Positions 1-10,019 of a DNA stretch of 64,000 nucleotides are shown piece by piece. The stretch spans positions 1,922,740 through 1,986,739 of the forward strand of contig NZ_CP015029.1 of NCBI RefSeq assembly GCF_011455495.1. Reading direction: 5' to 3'. A program made the translations under genes and the position numbers. The DNA is from Frederiksenia canicola (lineage in GTDB: Bacteria; Pseudomonadota; Gammaproteobacteria; Enterobacterales; Pasteurellaceae). The notes under the pieces were generated by a model that did no database searches, was not told the origin of the DNA, and was given only the letters and a program-made list of their open reading frames with translations. Within the stretch, counting starts at the first letter, position 1. Every line of letters starts with the position of its first letter.

Positions 1-1907
1 GTTCTGAAGGGGTTGAGATTACCTTTGATATCAATGAATTAAATGAGCAAGTGACGGTTTATACCACTCGTCCAGACACCTTTTATGGCGTAAGTTATAT
101 TGCTGTGGCTGCCGCTCACCCACTTGCGAGTTTAGCGGCTCAAGGCAATCCTGAATTGGCTCAATTCATTCAAGAAGCGAAAAATACCAAAGTAGCAGAA
201 GCAGAACTTGCCACAATGGAGAAAAAAGGTATGCCTACGGGCTTATATGCCGTTCACCCATTAACCAACGAGTTATTGCCCGTTTGGGTAGCGAACTTTG
301 TGTTGATGCACTACGGCACAGGGGCGGTAATGGCGGTGCCAGCTCACGATGAACGAGACCACGAATTCGCGTTAAAATACGATTTGCCAATTAAGCAAGT
401 AATCCGACCGCTTGATCACAGTGAGTGGGATTTCAAAAAAGCGGCATTGACCGAACACGGCATTGCGGTTAATTCAGCTGAGTTCGATGGCTTAGATTTT
501 GATGGTGCTTTTAACGGTATTGCGGATAAACTCAACCAAATGGGTGTCGGTAAACGCCAAGTGAATTATCGCTTGCGTGATTGGGGCGTCTCTCGCCAAC
601 GCTACTGGGGGGCCCCAATTCCAATGCTCACCCTTGAAAATGGCGATGTTGTGCCTGCACCAATGCAAGATTTACCCATTATTCTGCCAGAAGATGTGGT
701 GATGAACGGCGTACAAAGCCCAATCAAAGCGGATCCAAACTGGGCAAAAACAACCTTTAACGGCGAACCCGCATATAAAGAAACCGATACTTTCGACACT
801 TTTATGGAATCTTCTTGGTACTACGCTCGCTACACCAGCCCGCAATACCACGAGGGAATGCTTGACAGTGAAGAAGCAAATTATTGGTTACCAGTCGATC
901 AATATATCGGCGGGATCGAACACGCTACGATGCACTTGCTCTACTTCCGCTTCTTCCATAAATTATTGCGTGATGCCGGTTTGGTGAACAGCGATGAACC
1001 AACCGATAAATTGCTTTGTCAAGGCATGGTACTTGCCGATGCGTTTTATTATACAAGCCCAACCAACGAGCGTATTTGGGTCAGCCCAACGGAAGTGACC
1101 TTAGAACGTGATGAAAAAGGTCGTATCATCAAAGCCTTTGATAAAGAAGGACGTGAACTTGTTCACACCGGAATGACCAAAATGTCGAAATCGAAAAACA
1201 ACGGTATCGACCCACAAGAAATGGTGGAAAAATACGGTGCGGATACCGTTCGCTTGTTTATGATGTTCGCATCCCCTGCGGAAATGACGCTAGAATGGCA
1301 AGAGTCAGGCGTAGAAGGGGCGAAACGCTTCTTAGGCCGTTTGTGGAATTTGGTGTTTGAATACCAAAAAGATCCAGCAAAAGCCGCGGTCGATCCAACT
1401 GCGTTATCGGCAGCTCAAAAAGCCCTTCGCCGTGATATGCATAAAACCATTGCAAAAGTGAGCGATGACATCGGTCGCCGTCAAACCTTCAACACCGCTA
1501 TCGCTGCGATTATGGAGTTGATGAACAAACTGACCAAAGCCCCACTTGCGGACGGTCAAGACAAAGCTGTAATGGCTGAAGCCCTAAGTGCGGTGGTACG
1601 AATGCTCTACCCAATCACTCCGCACATCTGTTTCGAGTTATGGCAAGCGCTCGGCAACGACAGCAGCATCGACTTCGCCCCTTGGGTACAAGCAGACGAA
1701 GCGGCAATGGTCGAAGATGAAAAATTAGTCGTGGTACAAGTAAACGGCAAAGTACGTGGCAAAGTCACCGTGCCAGCGGATGCAAGCGAAGACGATGTGA
1801 AAACCGCAGCCCTTGCCGATGAAAACGTGACCCGCCATTTAGACGGCTTGAACATCATCAAAACCATCTATATTCCATTTAAAATGTTGAGTTTTGTGGC
1901 GAAGTAA
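1..1907 (+). CDS. leuS: Leucyl-tRNA synthetase, C-terminal part (5' end outside window)
   Basis: Class Ia aminoacyl-tRNA synthetase that charges tRNA-Leu in the cytoplasm. The frame is open from base 3, so the gene enters from the left and about 635 C-terminal residues are present, against roughly 860 in the family; the N-terminal HIGH region is missing. Visible are the CP1 editing domain (TTRPDT near base 60, and AVPAHDERD with the conserved editing Asp near base 340), the [10 protein letters not shown] segment near base 595, the KMSKS loop at 1179-1193, and the C-terminal anticodon-binding region. The GTG at 51 is internal and not a start. lptE and holA follow on the same strand, the usual leuS-lptE-holA order. 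Confidence 0.97.
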   Translation, partial: SEGVEITFDINELNEQVTVYTTRPDTFYGVSYIAVAAAHPLASLAAQGNPELAQFIQEAKNTKVAEAELATMEKKGMPTGLYAVHPLTNELLPVWVANFVLMHYGTGAVMAVPAHDERDHEFALKYDLPIKQVIRPLDHSEWDFKKAALTEHGIAVNSAEFDGLDFDGAFNGIADKLNQMGVGKRQVNYRLRDWGVSRQRYWGAPIPMLTLENGDVVPAPMQDLPIILPEDVVMNGVQSPIKADPNWAKTTFNGEPAYKETDTFDTFMESSWYYARYTSPQYHEGMLDSEEANYWLPVDQYIGGIEHATMHLLYFRFFHKLLRDAGLVNSDEPTDKLLCQGMVLADAFYYTSPTNERIWVSPTEVTLERDEKGRIIKAFDKEGRELVHTGMTKMSKSKNNGIDPQEMVEKYGADTVRLFMMFASPAEMTLEWQESGVEGAKRFLGRLWNLVFEYQKDPAKAAVDPTALSAAQKALRRDMHKTIAKVSDDIGRRQTFNTAIAAIMELMNKLTKAPLADGQDKAVMAEALSAVVRMLYPITPHICFELWQALGNDSSIDFAPWVQADEAAMVEDEKLVVVQVNGKVRGKVTVPADASEDDVKTAALADENVTRHLDGLNIIKTIYIPFKMLSFVAK

Positions 1908-1915
1908 TGACTCAG

Positions 1916-1939
1916 CTCTCTCCCGGTTACGGGAGAGAG
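1916..1939. repeat. Perfect 10-bp hairpin after leuS
   Basis: CTCTCTCCCG, loop GTTA, CGGGAGAGAG, starting 8 bases after the leuS stop. There is no T-run after it, so it is not a classic intrinsic terminator; it may be an mRNA 3'-end or processing structure, or a short dispersed repeat. An uptake signal (near 1980) and a second, imperfect inverted repeat (CCTAC near 2018, GTAGG near 2040) follow before lptE. Confidence 0.5.
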
Positions 1940-2125
1940 GCCGCAGGAATACCTCCCGTATTTTTGCAGAGAGGGCAACAAGCGGTAAGATTTGAACAAA
2001 ATTTTGCAAATCGACTCCTACCCCGCCTACGGCAAGGCAGTAGGATAGGCTTAAGCCCATCAATTGTTATGATGTATTGCTGATAAGCTACTACATAGCA
2101 AAAAAGAAAAACCAAGGATCTTCCT

Positions 2126-2626
2126 ATGTTAAAAAAACTGTCCGTTCTTGTTGTGCTGTTGTTAACCGCTTGCGGTTGGCAATTTAAAAACAACGAATTA
2201 TTCCCTGAAGAACTTCGTACTCTACGTTACGAAAGTGCTGACCAAAACAGTGATATGTCTCGCATTTTGCGTAACCAGTTGTTATTAAACGACATTACGA
2301 TTGTCCCCGCAGAGAGCAAAATCCGCACCGCCACGTTGCGTTTAAATTCAACGGAAACGACCTCCCGTGTGGCATCGGTGTTTAAACAAGCACGTGAAGC
2401 GGAAAAAATTCTTAGCCTAACGGTAAAAGCCACGGTTTCTGTGCCTGAAAAAGCAAGCTATCCACTTGAAGTGTCGGTACATCGCACTTTCTTTGACGAT
2501 TCCCGTGCTGCCTTGGCGAAATCAGAAGAAAAAGAGAGCATTATACGTCAAATGTATGAGCAAGCTTCTCGTCAGTTACTGATCAAAATCGCTGGATTGC
2601 ATAGCGAACTTTCAAAAGTGAAATAA
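2126..2626 (+). CDS. lptE: LPS-assembly lipoprotein LptE
   Basis: Outer-membrane lipoprotein that plugs the LptD barrel and takes part in the last step of LPS/LOS transport to the cell surface. The 166-residue product begins with a lipoprotein signal peptide ending in LLLTAC, with the lipidated Cys at residue 16. The rest matches the short LptE (RlpB) fold. AAGGA lies 7 bases before the ATG. It sits between leuS and holA as in E. coli, and holA starts 2 bases after its stop, so the two are probably cotranslated. It complements lptC, lptA and lptB at 42.4-44.3 kb. Confidence 0.92.
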   Translation: MLKKLSVLVVLLLTACGWQFKNNELFPEELRTLRYESADQNSDMSRILRNQLLLNDITIVPAESKIRTATLRLNSTETTSRVASVFKQAREAEKILSLTVKATVSVPEKASYPLEVSVHRTFFDDSRAALAKSEEKESIIRQMYEQASRQLLIKIAGLHSELSKVK

Positions 2627-2628
2627 CA

Positions 2629-3654
2629 ATGTTGCAACGGATTTTTTCGGAAGCCGTCGATGCCAACCTGAGCAAAGGTTTACAACCATTCTATTTGCTT
2701 GTAGGACAAGATTTATTGTTGGTGGGGGAAAGCAAGGACAAAATCGTTCAATCCGCTCGTCAGCAAGGCTTTGAAGAAAAAAACGAATTTACGATCAATA
2801 ACGATACGGCTTGGGAAAAACTGTTCGACCAAGCCCAATCTTACGGCCTTTTTGCGAGCCGCCAAATTCTCGTTCTCACCCTTCCCGATAACATCACTAC
2901 CACTCAGCAAAAGCAGCTTGCTGAGTTACTTGCGTTGTCGAATCCTGACTTACTGTTTATTTTGCATCTGCCAAAACTCACCAAGCCTATGGAAAAACAA
3001 GGCTGGTTTAGTCAAATCGCTACTCAAAGCATACTGATTAACTGCCAGACACCTGATGTGTCGAAGTTACCAGTTTGGTTACAACATCGAGCCAAAGCAA
3101 TGAATTTAACCCTTGAGCCTGAAGCGATGAAGTTGCTATGTTACAGCTATGAAGGCAATCTGCTTGCGTTGAAACAGGCATTGCAGCTACTGCAATTACA
3201 AACCCCTTCAGGAAAAATTAGCTTGGGCAAAGCCCAAGAGATCATTGAACAGTCTGCACAATTCACACCATTTCAATGGATTGATGCTTTGCTTGACGGC
3301 AAAATCGGACGTGCTACTCGCATTTTGCATCATCTCAAAAATGAAGAAGTCCAGACCGTGGTGTTACTGCGAGTGATCCAAAAAGAGCTAATGATTTTGC
3401 TTGAAATCACCCGCTCGCCACAGGCGATAAAGGGCTTTCAGCCGTTATATAACGGTAATTTGCGGGCGGAATTTGACCGTTTGAAAGTGTGGCAGAATCG
3501 CCGACCATTTTATCAAAGTGCAGTTAATCGCTTTACTTATACCAAGTTGTACAGCTTGATCCAAACACTTGCTCAGCTAGAAAAGCAAGTAAAACAAGAG
3601 TTTAGTGATGAGATTTGGTTAGAGTTAGAGCGTTTCGGCTTACAATTTAGTTAA
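2629..3654 (+). CDS. holA: DNA polymerase III delta subunit
   Basis: Clamp-loader delta subunit that opens the beta sliding clamp during replication. It has 341 residues, the normal length, with the family N-terminus (FYLLVGQDLLLVGESKD) and the C-terminal alpha-helical collar region. It starts 2 bases after lptE and ends 4 bases into the end of maf, which is convergent. In E. coli nadD follows holA; here there is no nadD, which fits the lack of nicotinate-based NAD synthesis in Pasteurellaceae. Confidence 0.94.
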   Translation: MLQRIFSEAVDANLSKGLQPFYLLVGQDLLLVGESKDKIVQSARQQGFEEKNEFTINNDTAWEKLFDQAQSYGLFASRQILVLTLPDNITTTQQKQLAELLALSNPDLLFILHLPKLTKPMEKQGWFSQIATQSILINCQTPDVSKLPVWLQHRAKAMNLTLEPEAMKLLCYSYEGNLLALKQALQLLQLQTPSGKISLGKAQEIIEQSAQFTPFQWIDALLDGKIGRATRILHHLKNEEVQTVVLLRVIQKELMILLEITRSPQAIKGFQPLYNGNLRAEFDRLKVWQNRRPFYQSAVNRFTYTKLYSLIQTLAQLEKQVKQEFSDEIWLELERFGLQFS

Positions 3655-4238
3655 TTGAGAATTTCTACGCCACATTGTCGTAATAATTCTGCGGTTTCAA
3701 ACAACGGTAAGCCCATCACACCAGTAAAACTGCCTTCAAGATGGGAAATAAAAATCCCACCCACACCTTGAATGCCATAAGCCCCCGCCTTATCCATCGG
3801 CTCGCCAGTGTCGACATACGCCAAAATTTCTGCTTCGCTCAAGGTTTTAAAAGTCACCTCGCTGGTTTGTACGCATTCAAATTGTTCACCGTTATGGCTC
3901 ACACAAATAGCGGTAAACACTTGGTGTGTACGCCCTGAAAGCTGTTGCAGCATGGCAATTGCCTCGGCTTTATCTTTCGGCTTGCCTAAAATCTTGCCAT
4001 CAATCGAAACGGTAGTGTCTGCTGTCAAAATCGGCAGATTTGCAAACTTTTCCGCTAAACTGACCGCTTGTGCCGCCTGATTTTTCGCTAAGGCAATACG
4101 TAAACAGTAAGCTTTCGCCTTCTCATTCGGCAATGGGGTTTCATCAACTTCTCCCGTAATACGATGCAGCTGTAAATCAAGAGATTGCAATAATTCCCAA
4201 CGGCGTGGACTATTTGAGGCTAAATAAATCGCTTTCAT
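3651..4238 (-). CDS. maf: Maf-family nucleoside triphosphate pyrophosphatase (YhdE type)
   Basis: House-cleaning enzyme that hydrolyses non-canonical or excess nucleotides (dTTP/UTP type) to the monophosphate and PPi. The start is the ATG at 4238, giving 195 residues that begin MKAIYLASNSPRR, the Maf signature; an upstream in-frame start would overlap the neighbouring glycosyltransferase. Later conserved blocks are LTADTTVSIDGKILGKP, LSGRTHQVFTA and DKAGAYGIQGVGG, all close to YhdE rather than YceF. It lies just downstream of the LOS gene cluster and is convergent with holA. Confidence 0.93.
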   Translation of the reverse strand: MKAIYLASNSPRRWELLQSLDLQLHRITGEVDETPLPNEKAKAYCLRIALAKNQAAQAVSLAEKFANLPILTADTTVSIDGKILGKPKDKAEAIAMLQQLSGRTHQVFTAICVSHNGEQFECVQTSEVTFKTLSEAEILAYVDTGEPMDKAGAYGIQGVGGIFISHLEGSFTGVMGLPLFETAELLRQCGVEILN

Positions 4239-4239
4239 A

Positions 4240-5040
4240 CTATTTTCGAGTAAATTTATATACAAAACGCAATGCAGAAACGGGCAATAAACGAGGCAAG
4301 GCTCGTATTAAAAAGGTGACTAGCCCACTTGCCAAGCCTTGCAAACCCAATCGATATTTCAATTTAAATAATCGCCATTCCGCTTTGGCTTGCGGCAAAC
4401 CACGGCGGCGACCAACCATTCCATTGCCCACGCGGGCGTAAACTAATACTTCTGACAAATTTGCCACTTTTTTGCCCAGTGCAACTAATTTGATCCACAA
4501 ATAATAATCTTCCTGCAAATCTTCATAACCACCGACCTCTAGCACTGCAGACTTCTGGTACGCCACGGTCATATGATTGAACGGACAGCGTTGTTGGGTG
4601 AATTGACGGATTTCATCGTTACTCGTCGGCACTCGGCGATAACTCACGATGTCGTTGATATTTGAACCAAATTCAGCAATCTGTCCACCAAAGATGACGG
4701 TATCAGGATTTTTCTCAATGAAATCAACCTGCTTTTCAAACCGCTCTGACACGCAAATATCATCGGTATCCATTCTGAAAACCCATTCGTACGAACATTG
4801 CGTTAAACCGTAATTTAACGCCTTGCCTAAGCCTTGATTTTGCTCTAACCGAACAATCACAAGCGGTAAGATTCCGGTAAAATTTTGCACTTCTTGCTCT
4901 AATTCAGGGGTAATTTTGCCATCAAAAACCAATACAATTTCATCGGCGGGGCGAGTTTGGTCCGCTAAACTCTGCAAGGCATCCCGTAAAAATTGCGGAT
5001 TTTCCTTAACATATAAGGACATTAGCACGGAAAATTGCAT
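4240..5040 (-). CDS. Family 2 glycosyltransferase, AmsE/LsgF-like
   Basis: Predicted cytoplasmic, membrane-associated GT-A glycosyltransferase adding a sugar to an LOS/oligosaccharide intermediate. The 266 residues begin with a GT2 nucleotide-binding segment (MQFSVLMSLYVKENPQFL) and carry the metal-binding motif DTDD at residues 91-94; the basic, hydrophobic C-terminus (about 230-266) could bind membrane. Its start overlaps the stop of the next upstream gene by one base, so it is the last member of the coupled cluster. The sugar and linkage cannot be told from sequence. It resembles amylovoran AmsE and H. influenzae LsgF proteins. Confidence 0.85.
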   Translation of the reverse strand: MQFSVLMSLYVKENPQFLRDALQSLADQTRPADEIVLVFDGKITPELEQEVQNFTGILPLVIVRLEQNQGLGKALNYGLTQCSYEWVFRMDTDDICVSERFEKQVDFIEKNPDTVIFGGQIAEFGSNINDIVSYRRVPTSNDEIRQFTQQRCPFNHMTVAYQKSAVLEVGGYEDLQEDYYLWIKLVALGKKVANLSEVLVYARVGNGMVGRRRGLPQAKAEWRLFKLKYRLGLQGLASGLVTFLIRALPRLLPVSALRFVYKFTRK

Positions 5041-5924
5041 TAAATAAACCTTTTTATATTGATGGCTAATTTAGGTGAAATTAGCGTAATCATTGTAATC
5101 ATTAAATATTTCATACTTTTACTTTGCTTAAATAACTCAAAATAATATTTAGCCGCTTTGCGTGATAAATTCATAATATAAGGATACGCCAGCATATACT
5201 GAGTATTAAATGCAAAATTACTTTTTTGCTGTGGCGTTTTTACATATTTATTCGCAATATATTCAATTGCTTTTTCAGTATGTTGATGATGAGTGGATAC
5301 GCTCGATCGTTTTGTATGAAACGTACACTGACTTAATGCATTCTCCAAATAAAACGGTCGGAAGCTTTCATCTGAAACGACTTTTAATACAAATTCATAA
5401 TCTTCTAATGAATGTAAATCGCTTGATAATCCATTAACTTTAAGATAAAGATCTTTTTTCACTGCTATCATTGGCATCCCACCAATTTTATTTGCCTTTA
5501 AAATATTATCTAAAGTCAGTTCCTGAACATTCGAATAAGGATGAGTAAAATAAGAAAATCCTTCATTAACCATAATACATTCCGCAGGATGATAGATGAA
5601 ATTCACCTGTGGATTTTGTTCAATTACATTCGCTAATAGCTCACATTTTTCAGGTAAAAAACGATCATCATCATCTAAAAAAAGTAGCCAATCATATTGT
5701 GAGTGTTTTACTCCAATATTCCGACTTTCTGCTGCCCCTTGATTTTGTTGATTACGAATCAAATTCACTGGAAATGGATAGCGTTTTTGAATTTCAACAA
5801 GATCTTCAGAAGAATCATCAACAATAATCACTTCAAAATTATAAATGGTTTGTGACTCTAAACTAGCTAATAAATAGGGAATTTCTTCCTTACGATTATA
5901 AGAAGGAACAATAATACTAAACAT
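5040..5924 (-). CDS. Family 2 glycosyltransferase
   Basis: Second GT2 enzyme of the LOS cluster, 294 residues. The N-terminus FSIIVPSYNRKEEIPYLL is the typical GT-A start, VDDSSED near residue 36 contacts the nucleotide, and the acidic metal site LDDDDRFL lies at about 83-90. The C-terminal third is hydrophobic and basic. It overlaps the Wzy-like gene by 8 bases upstream and the last GT2 gene by one base downstream. Base composition is clearly more AT-rich than in the flanking housekeeping genes. The transferred sugar is unknown; position and family fit H. influenzae LsgE. Confidence 0.85.
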   Translation of the reverse strand: MFSIIVPSYNRKEEIPYLLASLESQTIYNFEVIIVDDSSEDLVEIQKRYPFPVNLIRNQQNQGAAESRNIGVKHSQYDWLLFLDDDDRFLPEKCELLANVIEQNPQVNFIYHPAECIMVNEGFSYFTHPYSNVQELTLDNILKANKIGGMPMIAVKKDLYLKVNGLSSDLHSLEDYEFVLKVVSDESFRPFYLENALSQCTFHTKRSSVSTHHQHTEKAIEYIANKYVKTPQQKSNFAFNTQYMLAYPYIMNLSRKAAKYYFELFKQSKSMKYLMITMITLISPKLAINIKRFI

Positions 5925-7098
5925 TAGTTGTACTCTTTTGTTTAAATAGCACTATATTTTTACCTGAATATCCAAATAGAGATAAAAACATCAGTAAAAT
6001 CATCATAATACCTGGATAGGCGTAAGTATCGGCTTTCACATTTAAAATAGTTAATATTGCTAAAGTAGATAAAATAAATTTCCAGCTACCATCAAACCAA
6101 TTTTTTGCTATTTTCACGACAAAAAAAGCAGTAAAGGCAAAGCAAAGTAACATATAACTAACACCGCCATATAAGATTTGGCGTAAGAAGCCAGAATCTG
6201 TGCCACCATAATACCCGCCTTTTGGTGAATAATAGTAGCCATCACCAATTAAAATCTGTTTTAATTCAGGGATAAAGAGATGCTTTTGCATTAAGGTATC
6301 TGTTGAAGAACTAATTCTTCCTGTACCGTGAATTAAATTAATTAATGGTTCTAAAGCGTGTTCAACATATTTATTATCCGCATAATTAAAGGCTAAAAAT
6401 AGACAAGTTGCAGTAAACAAAATTAATGTAGGAATATATCGCCACTTAAAATAAAGTACGATACTAATTACCGATAACATTAAAAAGGTTCTTCCAGAAA
6501 CTATCCCAATACACAACATTAAAAATAGAAACACAGAATGAATGGTATTATGCTTTGCATTATAAGCTAATAGAAAATGCAATAGCATCAAATAGAAAAT
6601 GCTTAACTGGAAAAATCCCGATGAAGTAAAATTATATAAACGATATTCCTGTTCTGAACCATAAAATTTAGGTAATACAACATGAGTTGAAAGGGCAAAA
6701 TCAATCATAGAAGATACACCCACTAACGCGAATAAGCCAACAATTGCTTGAACACTAATACCGATTTTAAAGTCGTTAACCAACCTTTGTGGTTGATTAA
6801 GATAAAATAAATTATAAATGGCAATACCAAATAAAAATAAAATCAGACTTTTACAATACATAATAAGTACTGAAAAATCTTTTGTACCATATATTAACGC
6901 AGGAATTGTACTCAATAACATAAACCCAGAGACAACCCATAAGCTATCTACTGGAATAGTAATGCCTTTTGTTAATTTCTTTTGATACCACTGATAGCCT
7001 AACATCAACATAGCAATAATGCCTGACACAAATGCCATTCGCAAGAAATGGAATAACCAAGGATCATAAATGTAAAATAGATTGAATATCACAGACAT
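5917..7098 (-). CDS. Wzy/O-antigen-ligase-like polytopic membrane protein
   Basis: 393-residue integral inner-membrane protein with about ten hydrophobic segments. A larger loop near residues 265-310 contains a Gly/Tyr-rich stretch (IGDGYYYSPKGG) of the kind found in the periplasmic loop of Wzy polymerases and O-antigen ligases. Next to a Wzx flippase and glycosyltransferases, it probably polymerises or ligates the flipped oligosaccharide in the periplasm. The family is poorly conserved, so polymerase and ligase cannot be told apart here. One-base overlap with the GT25 gene upstream and 8-base overlap with the GT2 gene downstream. Confidence 0.75.
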   Translation of the reverse strand: MSVIFNLFYIYDPWLFHFLRMAFVSGIIAMLMLGYQWYQKKLTKGITIPVDSLWVVSGFMLLSTIPALIYGTKDFSVLIMYCKSLILFLFGIAIYNLFYLNQPQRLVNDFKIGISVQAIVGLFALVGVSSMIDFALSTHVVLPKFYGSEQEYRLYNFTSSGFFQLSIFYLMLLHFLLAYNAKHNTIHSVFLFLMLCIGIVSGRTFLMLSVISIVLYFKWRYIPTLILFTATCLFLAFNYADNKYVEHALEPLINLIHGTGRISSSTDTLMQKHLFIPELKQILIGDGYYYSPKGGYYGGTDSGFLRQILYGGVSYMLLCFAFTAFFVVKIAKNWFDGSWKFILSTLAILTILNVKADTYAYPGIMMILLMFLSLFGYSGKNIVLFKQKSTTNV

Positions 7099-7880
7099 TA
7101 TAATCTTCCTAAATTACGCTTTACTGCTAATATTTTTTTTAGTGGATATTTAAGCATTTTTTTCAATAGATTATTTGCTTCGGAACCACGAACAGATTGT
7201 AAATTACTATTTAATGAAGGATTTTCAATAACCATGAGCGGACGAACAATTTGAATATCAAGATGAAATTGATCACCTAATAAAATAAAATCATCGGCTA
7301 ACCAATAAGCCTTATTATGCTGTTTTACTTTTTCTAAAATCAGTCTTGCGGCTGATTTTTTAATAAGATAAGCTACGGTACCCGCAAAATAGTTTTTATA
7401 AGGATAACAAATAGCAAATCGACAATCTTCAGACCGTTGAAGTAAAAAGTTAAACGTGGTTGGATAATTAATTTCTAATTCAATATCATTAAATCCCGCA
7501 ATTTTAGATTGCCCAACTAATAAAATATCCGCATTAGGATTTTGATTTAATAGCTTATCCAAATTTTGCTGAAACGCTTGGTTAAACTGGGCATCATCTT
7601 CACAAATTAATACATAATCTTGTTCTGCAATATCTTCATCATCAATAATCTGCTGATAAACTGATAAATGACTTAATGTACAACCAATTTCCCCTTTAGT
7701 TACATGACGATGATAGAGTTGTTCAAACTGGTTTATATCAAATTTTTCTGATAATTCCGAAAGCTCACTATTCATCGTATTAATGGCAGAAAACACCTTG
7801 AAATCTTGAGTGTTTGGCTGAGTAAAAAAGCGTTCTCGACGATATTCATCTTTATCTAGTGATATTAAGTATTTCTTCAT
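7098..7880 (-). CDS. Family 25 LOS glycosyltransferase
   Basis: GT25 enzyme of the kind that adds galactose or related sugars to LOS in Haemophilus and Neisseria. The start is the ATG at 7880 ([19 protein letters not shown]), preceded by GAGAAG; the TTG at 7898 is less likely. The product has 260 residues. GT25 blocks are visible: [10 protein letters not shown] at about 63-72 and the acidic metal site ICEDDAQF at about 92-99. The start lies inside the 3' end of the sialyltransferase gene, indicating translational coupling. Acceptor and sugar are not predictable. Confidence 0.85.
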   Translation of the reverse strand: MKKYLISLDKDEYRRERFFTQPNTQDFKVFSAINTMNSELSELSEKFDINQFEQLYHRHVTKGEIGCTLSHLSVYQQIIDDEDIAEQDYVLICEDDAQFNQAFQQNLDKLLNQNPNADILLVGQSKIAGFNDIELEINYPTTFNFLLQRSEDCRFAICYPYKNYFAGTVAYLIKKSAARLILEKVKQHNKAYWLADDFILLGDQFHLDIQIVRPLMVIENPSLNSNLQSVRGSEANNLLKKMLKYPLKKILAVKRNLGRL

Positions 7881-8805
7881 TTTCTTCTCGAATATCAATA
7901 ACAGGAATATCTGCCTGTTCTAATAAATCATAACAGCTAATAAAAGCTGGATTATCTATTTCAATTCTTAAGCCAATCGTTTCGATATTAGGACTTTTAA
8001 TATTAAGTACCGCACTACTAAAATAAGTATAAACTCGGCATTTCTGGTTGGAAAAATATTGAGCCATATAATCTTCAAAAATCAGCGGAGTTTCAATATA
8101 TCTTACATTATTTAATTTATATTGCTCACGTGGGTGCGGTAAATAATAGTCAATATTAAACCGCTTAATCACCCGATCTGCCAATGCAATATTGGCTTGA
8201 TTATCGAAATACACGGGCTGCCCTAATAAAATATTGACAACATTACTCTCATCTATTTCAGATGAGCTAGGTAAGTTAAATAGATCAATATATTCCGCAT
8301 TAGCAATAATATTAGGAAAATCAGGATAGATAGTATAATGTTTATGCGACAAAATCTTGAGTTTTGCAATGCTATATTTATTATTTAACAGTCTATTAAT
8401 CGCTTTGCGGATAAAGGTATTGGGTTCATCATTATAATAAACACTGGTATTCACAATATTTGCAGTACCATCATCAAAGGTATATAGTGAATTAAATTCA
8501 ACACTACTTAGCAAAAATTGAATTTGGATATCGTTGATGCTTGCCACAAAAGTTTTATCAAACTGTTTATTTTTAAATTGGCATTTAATTTGAAAAATTT
8601 CTTTTAAGAGATTAAAACGATCAATATGTTGATGCAAACTGAAAAAAACATCACATTTCTTTGCTAAACGCTTTGCATAAAATTGAAATTTTGGATTATC
8701 CACAGAATAGATCATTACTCCATAAAAAGACTCTTGCGAGTATTTTTCTATAATTTTTTCTGCAATTAAAACTTGCAAAGGGGTATAACAAATAATTAGA
8801 TTCAT
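7852..8805 (-). CDS. Family 52 glycosyltransferase, probable LOS sialyltransferase (Lst/LsgB-like)
   Basis: 317-residue GT52 protein. It begins [19 protein letters not shown], the characteristic start of this family, and contains YTFDDGTAN near 125-135 and the YYLPHPRE block near 222, a GT52 hallmark. GT52 enzymes include CMP-Neu5Ac:LOS alpha-2,3-sialyltransferases; some members transfer glucose or galactose. The CMP-sialate synthetase neuA two genes upstream supports sialyltransferase activity. It would cap LOS with sialic acid on the cytoplasmic face before export, a host-mimicry trait. The gene is AT-rich and coupled to its neighbours. Confidence 0.82.
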   Translation of the reverse strand: MNLIICYTPLQVLIAEKIIEKYSQESFYGVMIYSVDNPKFQFYAKRLAKKCDVFFSLHQHIDRFNLLKEIFQIKCQFKNKQFDKTFVASINDIQIQFLLSSVEFNSLYTFDDGTANIVNTSVYYNDEPNTFIRKAINRLLNNKYSIAKLKILSHKHYTIYPDFPNIIANAEYIDLFNLPSSSEIDESNVVNILLGQPVYFDNQANIALADRVIKRFNIDYYLPHPREQYKLNNVRYIETPLIFEDYMAQYFSNQKCRVYTYFSSAVLNIKSPNIETIGLRIEIDNPAFISCYDLLEQADIPVIDIREENEEILNITR

Positions 8806-8822
8806 TATGAACTCTCAAACTG

Positions 8823-10019
8823 TTAAGCAACGTTTTTCGTCATCGAAAATAAGATAGGAATAATTGCAACCGCACCTAAAATACTAGCAAATGGCACATA
8901 TTCAATACGGATTAATGTAAATCCAATTAAACTCCCTAGATAAATTAAAGTCGATAAAATTGAGCAAATGGAAATGAGCTTATTTTTCCCATGATAGAAC
9001 AGATAATTAACCAAAATAAAATAAGGAATAATTAACGCTACTGCTAATAAAAAGCAGATAATATAATATTTTGTACCTACAAATTGACTCCCTAACAACC
9101 ACACGACTAAACTTTCAGGAATGATCCACATCAATAGTGCAGGTAATGGCACAACAACAAGCGAGATCAATGCCCATTTATGCACCTGTTGAATACCAAT
9201 TCTGTTTTGTTTTAATCCCTCAAAAAAATAAGGCACTAAGGCTTTATTGATTGCTTGTAATACTACCATCAAAATGGCTGCCACTTGAGCACCCATTGCA
9301 TATAAACCCAACTCTGTTTGGCTATATTGATGGAAAATAAAAATACGATCGAGCTGCCCTTTTAAAAATAGGCTTACGTTATGCAAAATCAATGGCACAC
9401 CAAATACAAACAAATAAGCTAAGGCAATTTTATATTTTTTAAGAGAATACCGTTTTAATTTAGTTTGTCTGCTATATAAAAAATAGGAAATAAGAAATAC
9501 CGTAATATATCCCAATAAAATAGCAATAATACGTTTCTCAACCAAATTTTGCTCAAATAGCTCTAATAAAACAATCGTATAAATAACTGCTGAAATACTC
9601 GAAATAAATTGAATAATGGTATAAGGAATAGCCTGTTTTTGGCACTGCCTAATACCCAATTGCACACTAAAAAAGGATTGAAAGATAGCCGTTAATGCCA
9701 CATAAACTAATACTTCTGATTGAGCGATCCAACACCCAATCAGAATTAAGCCACCACTCAATAAAGTATATGCATATCCCGAAGATACAACCAAATTTAA
9801 CGAGCGTTTACCATAAAAATAAAAATAGCGGGTGACCGCACCTTCTTGGCTTAAACTGACAACAATAAAAAATAAAACCGTAAAGGTTTGATAATAAGAA
9901 AGCTCACCAAAGCCTTCTACGCCTAATTTACGAGATAAATAGGGCAATAATAAAAAAGGCATTGCTCGGGAAAATAACTCCCCAAGCAAATAAATAACGC
10001 TATCTTTTACTGCTTTCAT
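8823..10019 (-). CDS. Oligosaccharide flippase, Wzx/LsgA-like
   Basis: 398-residue polytopic membrane protein (about twelve hydrophobic segments) of the MOP-superfamily polysaccharide flippases. The N-terminus [20 protein letters not shown] is typical for Wzx. It would move lipid-linked oligosaccharide across the inner membrane. Its start codon overlaps the neuA stop by one base and 17 bases separate it from the sialyltransferase gene. Flippase, sialyltransferase and glycosyltransferases in a row match the general plan of the H. influenzae lsg locus. Confidence 0.88.
   Translation of the reverse strand: MKAVKDSVIYLLGELFSRAMPFLLLPYLSRKLGVEGFGELSYYQTFTVLFFIVVSLSQEGAVTRYFYFYGKRSLNLVVSSGYAYTLLSGGLILIGCWIAQSEVLVYVALTAIFQSFFSVQLGIRQCQKQAIPYTIIQFISSISAVIYTIVLLELFEQNLVEKRIIAILLGYITVFLISYFLYSRQTKLKRYSLKKYKIALAYLFVFGVPLILHNVSLFLKGQLDRIFIFHQYSQTELGLYAMGAQVAAILMVVLQAINKALVPYFFEGLKQNRIGIQQVHKWALISLVVVPLPALLMWIIPESLVVWLLGSQFVGTKYYIICFLLAVALIIPYFILVNYLFYHGKNKLISICSILSTLIYLGSLIGFTLIRIEYVPFASILGAVAIIPILFSMTKNVA

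Noticed and set aside
51-1907. leuS starting at the GTG at 51
   Set aside because: The frame is open to the window edge and codes conserved residues before it; the gene is simply cut by the window.
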